DNA from: an uncultured Duodenibacillus sp.
GTDB lineage: Bacteria; Pseudomonadota; Gammaproteobacteria; Burkholderiales; Burkholderiaceae_F
Assembly (NCBI GenBank): GCA_944390715.1
Contig: CALXQS010000010.1
Location: forward strand, 1 to 64,000
DNA length: 64,000 bases
Direction: 5' to 3'
Shown: positions 7,685 through 15,226 of the stretch, one piece after another
How the letters are laid out: every line of letters starts with the position of its first letter
How positions within the stretch are numbered: the stretch's first letter is position 1
Program-made: the position numbers and the translations under genes
Notes under the pieces: model-generated
Databases searched by the model: none
Told to the model about the DNA's origin: nothing
The model's input: the letters and a program-made list of their open reading frames with translations, nothing else

Positions 7685-9352
7685 ATGCTTTACGCCTTTT
7701 TGAAAAAAGGTTGCTTTCAGGATTCTGTCAGCCTCATGCTGATTTCCCGGGACCTCAGCAAGGCCGACGACGTCAAGCGCGTCTCGGTCATGATGGGCAC
7801 GCCTGCCAACAAGGAGGTTTTCCGTGAAACCGGCATGTGGCACGAAACGCTTGAAGAAGCAGGTCCGAACGACGTCTGCGTCGTCGTCGAAAGCAATCAG
7901 ACGCAGGAAATCACATCCAAAGTCGCCAAGCGCCTCGAAGAGGCTCTGGCTCAGCTTGCCAAGGGCAGGCAGTCGGCCGACTATCCGGTCGTGCACAGCC
8001 TCTCGCAGGCTCTGCGCATCGCGCCCGACAGCAACCTGGCGCTTATCAGCGTGGCCGGCGCCTACGCGCATGAACCTGCCAGGCAGGCGCTTGAAAAGGG
8101 ACTCAACGTCATGCTCTTTTCGGACAACGTGCCGGTTGACGTAGAGCTCGAACTCAAGCGTTATGGACACGAACACGGTCTTCTCGTGATGGGCCCGGAC
8201 TGCGGCACGTCGGTCATCTCGGGCGCGCCGCTGGCGTTTGCCAACCGCATGCCGGCGGGCGCCATCGGCATCGTCGGCGCATCGGGGACCGGCATTCAGG
8301 AAGTCTGCTCGCAGATTGTCCTGGCCGGAAGCGGCATTACGCACGCCATCGGTCTGGGCGGGCGCGATTTGTCTGCCGACGTGGGCGGCATTTCAGCACA
8401 AGACGCGCTCAAAATGCTCGCCGACGATGCGGCCACGCGCGTCATCGTCTTCATCTCCAAGCCGCCCGCTGCAAGCGTTGCCGAGCGCATCACCGCCCTC
8501 ATGCTGAATCTAGACAAGCCTGTCGTAGCGCTCTTTTTGGGCACGCGGCCAAAGTCAAAGCAAGCCGGCAGCGTCCGGTTTGCAGAGTCTCTCGATGAAG
8601 CCGCGCGGCTTGCAGTGGAACTTGAAAAAACCGAAAAGCTCGTCGATGCGCTCCCCCACCGCGAAGGCGGACATATTCTCGGACTCTACACGGGAGGCAC
8701 GCTTGCAGCCGAGGCTGCTTGCCTTGCCGCAGAGCTTCTCAAACTAAAGCCTGCCGAAAACCACGACCGCGGCGTCATGCTTTGCGATCGGGATCACCTC
8801 ATCATCGACTTGGGCGACGATGCGTATACGCGCGGGCGCCCCCATCCAATGATCGATCCCAGCGTCAGAACCGATGCGCTGCTTGAGATCGCCGACAAAA
8901 TGCCTGTCGAAATTCTTCTTGCCGACGTGGTGCTCGGCTTTGGGAGCCACCCGGATCCGGCGGGCGCATTCGCCCAAGCCTTTGAAGAAGTCAAGCGCCG
9001 CCAGGGCAACGGGAAAGCGCCCGTATGCATTGCAACCGTCACGGGTACCGAAGAGGACGTGCAGGTACGAAGCCGGCAGATTGAAAAGCTCCGCCAAGCC
9101 GGCATCGTCGTGGCCGACAACACCCGTCAGGCCGTCACGGCTGCGGCGCGCATCGTGCGAAGCCGCAAAAATGCCGCCGCGCACCTGCCTGAGAGCTCGC
9201 TTTTGAAGGACAAACCCAAGGTCGTCAACATCGGTCTGCGCAGCTTCGCGCAAAACCTTCAGGACTGCAACGTGAGCTGCGTGCAGTACGAGTGGGTGCC
9301 CGCATGTCAAGGCAACGAACGCCTGCAGAAGCTATTGAGCCGCATGAAGTAG
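7685..9352 (+). CDS. allF: Oxamate/oxalurate carbamoyltransferase subunit AllF (FdrA)
   Basis: A 555-aa FdrA-family protein. Its core resembles acyl-CoA synthetase (succinyl-CoA ligase-like) domains, with GPDCGTSVISG and GIVGASGTGIQEVC in the nucleotide/CoA-binding part and HILGLYTGGTL in the second domain. With AllG and AllH it forms the carbamoyltransferase that turns oxalurate plus phosphate into oxamate and carbamoyl phosphate. The length matches E. coli FdrA. It is followed after 32 bp by allG, keeping the canonical order. Confidence 0.9.
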   Translation: MLYAFLKKGCFQDSVSLMLISRDLSKADDVKRVSVMMGTPANKEVFRETGMWHETLEEAGPNDVCVVVESNQTQEITSKVAKRLEEALAQLAKGRQSADYPVVHSLSQALRIAPDSNLALISVAGAYAHEPARQALEKGLNVMLFSDNVPVDVELELKRYGHEHGLLVMGPDCGTSVISGAPLAFANRMPAGAIGIVGASGTGIQEVCSQIVLAGSGITHAIGLGGRDLSADVGGISAQDALKMLADDAATRVIVFISKPPAASVAERITALMLNLDKPVVALFLGTRPKSKQAGSVRFAESLDEAARLAVELEKTEKLVDALPHREGGHILGLYTGGTLAAEAACLAAELLKLKPAENHDRGVMLCDRDHLIIDLGDDAYTRGRPHPMIDPSVRTDALLEIADKMPVEILLADVVLGFGSHPDPAGAFAQAFEEVKRRQGNGKAPVCIATVTGTEEDVQVRSRQIEKLRQAGIVVADNTRQAVTAAARIVRSRKNAAAHLPESSLLKDKPKVVNIGLRSFAQNLQDCNVSCVQYEWVPACQGNERLQKLLSRMK

Positions 9353-9384
9353 CTTCAATTTTTCTTTCTTAGGAGACTTAAATC

Positions 9385-10647
9385 ATGTATGCGACGATTC
9401 AAGAAGCCAACAATGCCGTTGCTGCACGCATCAAGGAAGCCCGTCCCTACTGGGTCGACGTCAAGCCTGCAGGCGATGTGATCGATGAACTCAACGTCGG
9501 CATGACGCTCTTGCACGCCGGCCCTCCCATCACCTGGGCGCGCATGACCGGCCCCATGCAGGGCGCGGTGCTTGGAGCGGCAAAGCTCGAAGGCTGGGCG
9601 AAAACCGACGATGAAGCTGCGGCACTGGCCGAAAACGGGCAGATCCGCTTCATCCCCTGCCATGACGTGCGCGCAGTGGGGCCTATGGGCGGCATTACGT
9701 CCAAGTCGATGCCCGTGATCATCATGCGCAACAAAGTGCACGGCAATGAGTCCTTCTGCAACCTCAATGAAGGTATCGGCAAAGTCATGCGCTTCGGCGC
9801 CTATGATGAAGAAGTGCTCGCGCGGCACCGCTGGATGATGAGCACGCTCGGACCCGTGCTCTCGGCGGCACTCAAAACGACCGAAGAAGGCATCGACATC
9901 ACGAGCCTTATCGCACAGGCCATCACGATGGGCGACGAATTTCATCAGCGCAACATCGCGGCCTCCGCACTTTTGATGCGCACGATCACGGTTCCGGCCA
10001 TGAATAGCGGCATGCCCGCCGAGCAGTGCAAGGAAGTGCTCGACTTTCTTGCCTGCACCGATCAGTTCTTCCTCAATGTCATGATGGCATACTGCAAGTG
10101 CGTCATGGACGCGGCTGCCGAGATTGAAGAAGGCTCGATCGTCACGGCGATGACGCGCAACGGGCGCGACTTCGGCATTCGCATATCAGGACTTGGCAAG
10201 CGCTGGTTTACCGCCGACGTCAATACGCCTGTAGGGCTGTTCTTTACGGGCTACACGCAGGACGACGCCAATCCCGACATCGGCGACAGCGCCATTACCG
10301 AAACATTCGGCGTGGGCGGCGCCGCCATGGTGGCCGCGCCGGGCGTGACGCGCTTTGTGGGGGCCGGAGGCTTTCAGGACGCCCTTCGCATCAGCAACGA
10401 GATGCAGGAAATTTACGTCGACAACAATCCTCTTCTTTTGATTCCGAGCTGGGACTTCCGCGGCGCGCCATTGGGACTTGACATCCGCAAAGTGGTTGAG
10501 ACCGGCATTACGCCGCTCATCAACACGGGCATCGCGCACAAGCTGCCGGGCATCGGGCAAGTAGGCGCGGGCACCGTGCGCGCGCCGCTTGACTGCTTCG
10601 TGGCTGCCTTTGAGGCGCTCGCGCAAAAGCTTGAGCTCAACGACTAG
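9385..10647 (+). CDS. allG: Oxamate/oxalurate carbamoyltransferase subunit AllG (DUF1116)
   Basis: A 420-aa DUF1116 protein, the YlbE/AllG family, with the typical opening NVGMTLLHAGPPITWARMTGP and the central VGPMGGITSKSMPV and ITVPAMNSGMP segments. It works with AllF and AllH in cytoplasmic carbamoyl transfer. It is the last gene before a strong terminator, so the operon 2975-10647 is six genes long. No sign of damage. Confidence 0.9.
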   Translation: MYATIQEANNAVAARIKEARPYWVDVKPAGDVIDELNVGMTLLHAGPPITWARMTGPMQGAVLGAAKLEGWAKTDDEAAALAENGQIRFIPCHDVRAVGPMGGITSKSMPVIIMRNKVHGNESFCNLNEGIGKVMRFGAYDEEVLARHRWMMSTLGPVLSAALKTTEEGIDITSLIAQAITMGDEFHQRNIAASALLMRTITVPAMNSGMPAEQCKEVLDFLACTDQFFLNVMMAYCKCVMDAAAEIEEGSIVTAMTRNGRDFGIRISGLGKRWFTADVNTPVGLFFTGYTQDDANPDIGDSAITETFGVGGAAMVAAPGVTRFVGAGGFQDALRISNEMQEIYVDNNPLLLIPSWDFRGAPLGLDIRKVVETGITPLINTGIAHKLPGIGQVGAGTVRAPLDCFVAAFEALAQKLELND

Positions 10648-10685
10648 CACCGGCAGCAAGATCACTGCGTCCGCAAACCCTGCCC

Positions 10686-10734
10686 GCCGTCCCCTGCAGA
10701 GGCGCAAGCCTCTGCGGGGGCGGTGTCGTTTTTA
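10686..10734 (+). terminator. Rho-independent terminator after allG
   Basis: A GC-rich hairpin with arms CCCCTGCAGAGGC and GCCTCTGCGGGG around a GCAA tetraloop, extendable with GCCG/CGGT beyond a bulge. TTTTT follows at 10729-10733. Confidence 0.75.
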
Positions 10735-10842
10735 AAAATACCCTCAGGCAGAGGACTTTATCTTTTATTGCTGCAGGCTGCCGGGCTAACATCTGCTGCA
10801 AACGACAGGATTTTCGACCAACGTCTTTAAGAGGATCCCCCT

Positions 10843-11787
10843 ATGGACGAGCATCTCAAGGCACCAAATTTCGACATTGACGGACTCAAGACCTTCATGA
10901 CGGTGGTGCAATGCAAGAACTTCAGCCAGGCCGCCGAAATTCTGCACAAGACGCCGGCCACAATCAGCTACCGCATCAAGACGCTCGAAGATCAGCTCGG
11001 CATGCCCTTATTCAAACGCACGACGCGCAACATCGAGCTTCTGCCCGAAGGCGAAAGGCTTCTTGAACTCGTCTCGAATCTTTACACGCGGCTGCAGGAG
11101 ATTCCGCTTGAACTCGAGCAGCTTGCGCACGAAGTTGAACCGCATTTCGTCATCGCCGTCAACAACCTACTGCTGACAAGTTCAAACATCGTGCCGCTTT
11201 TGGCCGATCTGCATGCCAAATTTCCCTACACGCGCATTGAAGTCACGCGCTGCGTCTACATGGGCGTATGGGATGCGCTCATGCGTCATGAAGCCGACTT
11301 CAGCATCGGCGTGCCGACCTGGCACACGATCGGAGAGGCTTTTGAAGCGCTTCCGATCGGAGAAATCCGCTGGGTTTTCGTATGCTCGCCGGATCATCCC
11401 GTGACGAAGGAAGCCGAAGACCCCTTAAGCGACAAGACGCTTGCCCGGTATCTTGCCATCAACGTTGAAGACACCGCCGTGACGCTCAGAAAACGCACGG
11501 CTTGGCTTGTGCCCGGCCAGCGCGAAATTCTCGTGCCGAACATGGCCACCAAGCTCGAGTGCCACCTCAAAGGCTTGGGCGTAGGCTTCATGCCGGTAGG
11601 CATGGCAGCGCCCCACCTCAAGGATGGCACTCTCGTCACACGACGCGTCAAGCATCCGCGAATGCCGTCGCCCGTGGGCATCGCGCTACATCGCAACACC
11701 GGCGGCAGGATTGCGAAGTACCTCAAGCGCCTATTTGAAACCAACGCACCCATCATTCAGCCGTTTTTAGAAATGCTCAAAAGCTGA
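10843..11787 (+). CDS. LysR-family transcriptional regulator
   Basis: A 314-aa LysR regulator. The winged helix covers about residues 11-70, with NFSQAAEILHKTPATISYRIKTLEDQLGMPLF as recognition region. The C-terminal part is a periplasmic-binding-like effector domain. An AAGAGGAT Shine-Dalgarno precedes the ATG. It sits between the carbamoyltransferase operon and the carbamate kinase gene, so it probably senses a pathway acid and controls both, as well as the divergent allH promoter. The effector is not known. Confidence 0.85.
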   Translation: MDEHLKAPNFDIDGLKTFMTVVQCKNFSQAAEILHKTPATISYRIKTLEDQLGMPLFKRTTRNIELLPEGERLLELVSNLYTRLQEIPLELEQLAHEVEPHFVIAVNNLLLTSSNIVPLLADLHAKFPYTRIEVTRCVYMGVWDALMRHEADFSIGVPTWHTIGEAFEALPIGEIRWVFVCSPDHPVTKEAEDPLSDKTLARYLAINVEDTAVTLRKRTAWLVPGQREILVPNMATKLECHLKGLGVGFMPVGMAAPHLKDGTLVTRRVKHPRMPSPVGIALHRNTGGRIAKYLKRLFETNAPIIQPFLEMLKS

Positions 11788-11947
11788 TGCTTTGTACTAA
11801 CTGGCGCAGCTTATCGGACACAAGCGCAAATTTTTCTTGAAAATGAAGGCTTAAAGCGCACAATATTTCAACAAATGCCTAGCTTCTCGGCCTCTAAAAT
11901 GGCTTCAGCCCTAAAGGCTTTTTTCTTAGCTTTTCATGGTGACCGAG

Positions 11948-12880
11948 ATGAGAATCGTTGTGACTTTAGGCGGCAACGCCCTCTTGCGCCGCGGTGAAGC
12001 GCTGACGGCCGAAAACCAGATGAAGAACATAAGGCTCGCCTGCGCGGCGCTCAAAAATCTTGCCGCCCGCCACGAACTTGTTCTCGGTCACGGCAACGGA
12101 CCGCAGGTCGGTCTGCTGGCGCTGCAAAACGAGGCCTTCGCCGAACATGCTGCTCCGTATCCTTTGGATGTTCTCGGAGCCGAAAGTCAGGCCATGATCG
12201 GATGCATGTTCGCGCAGGCCATGCACAATGCGCTGCCTGATCGAAAAATCGTCAACATCGTCACCCACTCGGAAGTCGACAAAAACGATCCGGCCTTCGT
12301 CAATCCGACGAAATTCATCGGCCCGGTCTACGACAAAGAGACCGCTCGAGCGCTTGCCGAGAAAAAAGGCTGGATCGTGCGCGCCGACGGTCCCTACTAC
12401 CGGCGCGTCGTACCTAGTCCCAAGCCTGTTCGAATTCTTGAAATCGACGCCATCAAAAAGCTTGTCGATTCAGGCATCATGGTGATTGCTGGCGGCGGCG
12501 GCGGAGTTCCTGTAAGCGTCAGCAGCGACAAGTCGCTCGACGGCATCGAAGCTGTCATCGATAAAGATTACTGCTGCTCGATTCTTGCCGTCGAACTCAA
12601 CGCAGATCTCTTTGTCATCGCCACCGACGTGGCAGGCGTCTATCTTGATTGGGGCACGCCCGAAGAGCGGCTCATCCGAGAGGCCTCACCCGAAGACCTC
12701 AAGACCATGGGGTTTGCGAGCGGCTCGATGGGACCGAAGGTATCGGCAGCAATCGAGTTCGTCGAAAGAACCGGGCGCACGGCGGTAATCGGCTCGCTCG
12801 AAGAAATCGAACTCGCTGTTGAAGGCAAGGCTGGCACGCGCATCAGCGCCGACTGCGCTGCACTTGTCACGGAGGCCTAA
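11948..12880 (+). CDS. Carbamate kinase (catabolic)
   Basis: A 310-aa carbamate kinase of the amino-acid-kinase fold, making ATP from carbamoyl phosphate and ADP. Visible motifs are VVTLGGNALL at the N-terminus, LVLGHGNGPQVG, VIAGGGGGVPV and AVIDKDYCCSILA, and GSMGPKV near the C-terminus. The ATG at 11948 fits the usual family start better than the in-frame ATG at 11936. It is the energy-yielding step after the AllFGH transferase, equivalent to E. coli AllK (YbcF). A weak hairpin with a T-run (AGCC-CTAAA-GGCT at 11907-11919) stands in the leader and could attenuate or separate it from lysR. Confidence 0.9.
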   Translation: MRIVVTLGGNALLRRGEALTAENQMKNIRLACAALKNLAARHELVLGHGNGPQVGLLALQNEAFAEHAAPYPLDVLGAESQAMIGCMFAQAMHNALPDRKIVNIVTHSEVDKNDPAFVNPTKFIGPVYDKETARALAEKKGWIVRADGPYYRRVVPSPKPVRILEIDAIKKLVDSGIMVIAGGGGGVPVSVSSDKSLDGIEAVIDKDYCCSILAVELNADLFVIATDVAGVYLDWGTPEERLIREASPEDLKTMGFASGSMGPKVSAAIEFVERTGRTAVIGSLEEIELAVEGKAGTRISADCAALVTEA

Positions 12881-12889
12881 GCAAAGATC

Positions 12890-12920
12890 TGCCCCTGCAG
12901 GCTCGCCGGGGCATTTATTT
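12890..12920 (+). terminator. Terminator after carbamate kinase
   Basis: Hairpin TGCCCC/GGGGCA (12890-12895 and 12908-12913) followed by TTTATTT. Confidence 0.65.
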
Positions 12921-12932
12921 GCTGCACTCCGA

Positions 12933-13408
12933 TCAGTGCTCATAGACCTGCAAGAAGAGAATCTTGCCGCCTTTCTTTTCATAGTAGTTGCGAAGCGGAA
13001 CCATGAAGCCCATGCCGACCATGAATCCGCCATTGATAAAGCTCTTGGAGAACTTGATGCCGCGTTCTCCGAACCACACTTTGCATCCAGGCAGCATCTT
13101 GGCATAAGCCATGGCCAGAGGCTTTTCGTTTTTGCGCATTTCGGGATTGCGCGGATCGGTCAAGCGCTTGAAGAAAGCCTCGGGCGTATCCTTGATTTCG
13201 GTTTCAAGCTGCGTGTGCGTGCCGCCTTCGAGCGTCAGATAGCCGCCGATATGCCGGCGATGCCGGACTCGGCAATGACTGCATCGACTTCCTTGTCCCG
13301 CTTAGACGGGAACTTGGGCTGCGGCATCTCTTGCGCACATGCATACACAGCTCCCAGACCGACCAGAGCAACTGCGCCGCTTTTGAGAATATCTCGACGA
13401 GAAGTTAT
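12933..13408 (-). pseudogene. Decayed Tat-exported flavoprotein reductase (fumarate/urocanate reductase type)
   Basis: Remnant of the FAD-binding reductase family that is often amplified in anaerobic gut Burkholderiales. The 5' part encodes a Tat-like leader (TSRRDILKSGAVALVGLGAVYACA) and the start of the dinucleotide-binding fold (VDAVIAESGIAGISAA), where the usual GSG is ESG. The codon expected to be the start, five bases after a perfect GGAGG, is ATA at 13408-13406. After ISAA a deletion and frameshift near 13240 jump to IGGYLTLEGGTHTQLE, then the frame stops at 12933 after about 100 residues, where the family normally continues for about 400 more. Three independent lesions mean no function. 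Confidence 0.75.
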
Positions 13409-13582
13409 ATATCCTCCGAGAGAATTAAAATCCGATTCGCTTTTGGTAGCAAATACATTACACCTATCACAAATAATTGCTTTTGAAAGCCGATTTATCG
13501 TAGTTTCTGAAAAAGGTTTGACAGTTTGTAGAGATTCAACTGAATCTGCAGCCAAGTTTTCGGCTATTGCCCAATTTTGAAT

Positions 13583-13635
13583 CGAGGTCGTCAGAAATTT
13601 TGTGTCCAAGGGATAATTAAGGCCCTTATGCCGAG
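13583..13635. repeat. 53-bp dispersed repeat, copy 2
   Basis: Same orientation and 50 of 53 bases identical to 1617-1669. It lies just upstream of the flavoprotein remnant and ends nine bases before the start of the acetyltransferase frame. The two copies bracket the oxamate gene module (about 12 kb apart). Confidence 0.7.
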
Positions 13636-13643
13636 CACGACCT

Positions 13644-14321
13644 ATGAACACAACCAAACCGAAAATCAAACACGCCGCTCTCAGGAAAACCACAGAAACT
13701 TCCTTGTTCGACGAATCCATCAGCAATTGCGTCAACGAAGTCCTGTCCAACGATCGCAATCAAAGACATGGCCCCTGCCCGTCCCCACCCTCAAGCCGCG
13801 TTCGGCTAAGGACCTGGACGGACGCTGACTTGGAGCCATTTCGCAAAATCAACGCGAACGCCCAAGTCATGCGCTACTTTCCTCAAACGCTCAGCTCAGC
13901 TGAAAGCGACGCACTAGTTTCAAGCATACGGCGGCACTTCGAGCAATACGGTTTTGGACTCTGGGCTGCCGAACATCTTGCGACTGGAGAACTGATGGGC
14001 TTTTGCGGGCTTTCTCATGTTCGATTTGATCCCAACATGATTGAAGTTGGCTGGCGTTTTGACAACCGCTTCTGGCATCAAGGCTTAGCTTGCGAAGCGG
14101 CTACCCTAGCTCTTGATGACGCATTTTCGAGAATTGGACTCAAAGAGGTGGTTTCTTTCACGGCCGAAATCAACATGCCAAGCTGGCGTCTGATGGAGCG
14201 CCTCGGCATGGACTTTTGCAAGCATTTCGACCATCCGGCTCTTCCTGAAGGCCACATTCTTCGCAGACACCGCCTTTATCGACTCTTGGCAACGGACTGG
14301 CCAAAACAAAAGACTCTTTGA
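13644..14321 (+). CDS. GNAT-family N-acetyltransferase (RimJ/RimL-like)
   Basis: The region from about residue 50 to the end is a GNAT domain: LRTWTDADLEPFRKINANAQVMRYFP at the start, IEVGWRFDNRFWHQGLACEAATLALDDAF holding the acetyl-CoA binding loop (QGLACEA where RGxGxA is usual), and the NMPSWRLMERLGM motif near the end. The first 50 residues are not typical of the family and begin only nine bases after the 53-bp repeat. The ORF may therefore have a replaced 5' end; no good Shine-Dalgarno is visible. The substrate is unknown. Confidence 0.7.
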   Translation: MNTTKPKIKHAALRKTTETSLFDESISNCVNEVLSNDRNQRHGPCPSPPSSRVRLRTWTDADLEPFRKINANAQVMRYFPQTLSSAESDALVSSIRRHFEQYGFGLWAAEHLATGELMGFCGLSHVRFDPNMIEVGWRFDNRFWHQGLACEAATLALDDAFSRIGLKEVVSFTAEINMPSWRLMERLGMDFCKHFDHPALPEGHILRRHRLYRLLATDWPKQKTL

Positions 14322-14379
14322 CTAAGCAGCAACAGAGCAAAAACGAACTCGAAGCAGAAATGCGCAACGAACAAAAGGG

Positions 14380-14841
14380 TCAGCTCGCTTGACTTTGAGC
14401 CTGCTTGAGACGCTTCTTGATCATTTGAACTTTAGCTATATTGGCAAGCTCAAATCCGCGCTTCATTGCCATCTCCATCACTTCAGTCTCGCGAGCCTTG
14501 CGTGCCTTTTCGCTGATTCTGGGAAAAATGATGACGGCAAATGCCCAAATCTTTACTCCTTCAGCAAAATGCTCGGTTTGACGGTGAACGATGTCAACGG
14601 CTTCGCCAACATAGACTCTTCCATCATTGCGCAGCTGGAGATAGACGCCGCTTGTGATTTCCGGCATAGCGGCGCGCATCAGTTCAATGTCGCCCCCGAT
14701 GATGTAGATTGGGCAAAGCAGTTCGTCGATGAATCTTTCGAATTGAACGAGCAAAGTGCTCTTTAAAACTCTTTTAGTTTTTCCTTCAACAACCTTATAC
14801 ATTTTAACGATTCGATCACTTTCTCCGAAAATTTTCAACAA
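14380..14841 (-). CDS. Small GIY-YIG nuclease-like protein
   Basis: A 153-aa protein whose middle, GVYLQLRNDGRVYVGEAVDIVHRQTEH, fits a GIY-YIG domain: GVY and VYVG stand for the two tyrosine motifs, followed by the conserved Arg and His. A glutamate that could be the metal ligand lies later in RETEVMEMA. An internal ATG at 14799 (MYKVVEGK) is an alternative start. It is codirectional with the tra operon, 381 bp downstream of traG, so read-through is possible. Host or element function is unknown. Confidence 0.55.
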   Translation of the reverse strand: MLKIFGESDRIVKMYKVVEGKTKRVLKSTLLVQFERFIDELLCPIYIIGGDIELMRAAMPEITSGVYLQLRNDGRVYVGEAVDIVHRQTEHFAEGVKIWAFAVIIFPRISEKARKARETEVMEMAMKRGFELANIAKVQMIKKRLKQAQSQAS

Positions 14842-15046
14842 AATCTCAAAAAATGTCCTTACATTGAAAATGTCTCAACATTCAAAGAAGACAAGGACAA
14901 CTCACTACAAAACGAATTTTCTATACCAATAGGAAATCGGGATCTAGATCAAAATACTTTTTTAATACATTTCTTTGATCTACCCATTGACTTATTTGAT
15001 TTTCCTTTTTACGATCATCCTAAAGTAATACCATGCAGCTTTACAC
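14842..15046. other. AT-rich gap between the GIY-YIG gene and a small ORF
   Basis: Clearly more AT-rich than its surroundings. No gene, repeat or terminator was recognised. Confidence 0.5.
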
Positions 15047-15226
15047 ATGAACAAACGTACCTTTATCGAGCTCGCCCTACCCTTCATGGAGCTTGCTCAC
15101 TTGCTCATAACATCTCTAACCGAGTGGCTTGAAAAGCAGTCACGGTACATTGGTTCTAAAGAAGAATACGAAGCAGCGCGAACACGAATTCGAAATTACC
15201 GTAGGCGACGCCGACATTTTTTTTAA
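15047..15226 (+). CDS. Possible 59-aa basic small protein
   Basis: An open frame starting MNKRTFIELALPFMELAHLL and ending in an arginine-rich tail (YRRRRRHFF). The pattern is an amphipathic or membrane-seeking N-terminal half followed by a strongly basic C-terminus. It runs opposite to traG and overlaps the last bases of that gene. There is no clear Shine-Dalgarno, so it may not be expressed. Confidence 0.3.
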   Translation: MNKRTFIELALPFMELAHLLITSLTEWLEKQSRYIGSKEEYEAARTRIRNYRRRRRHFF

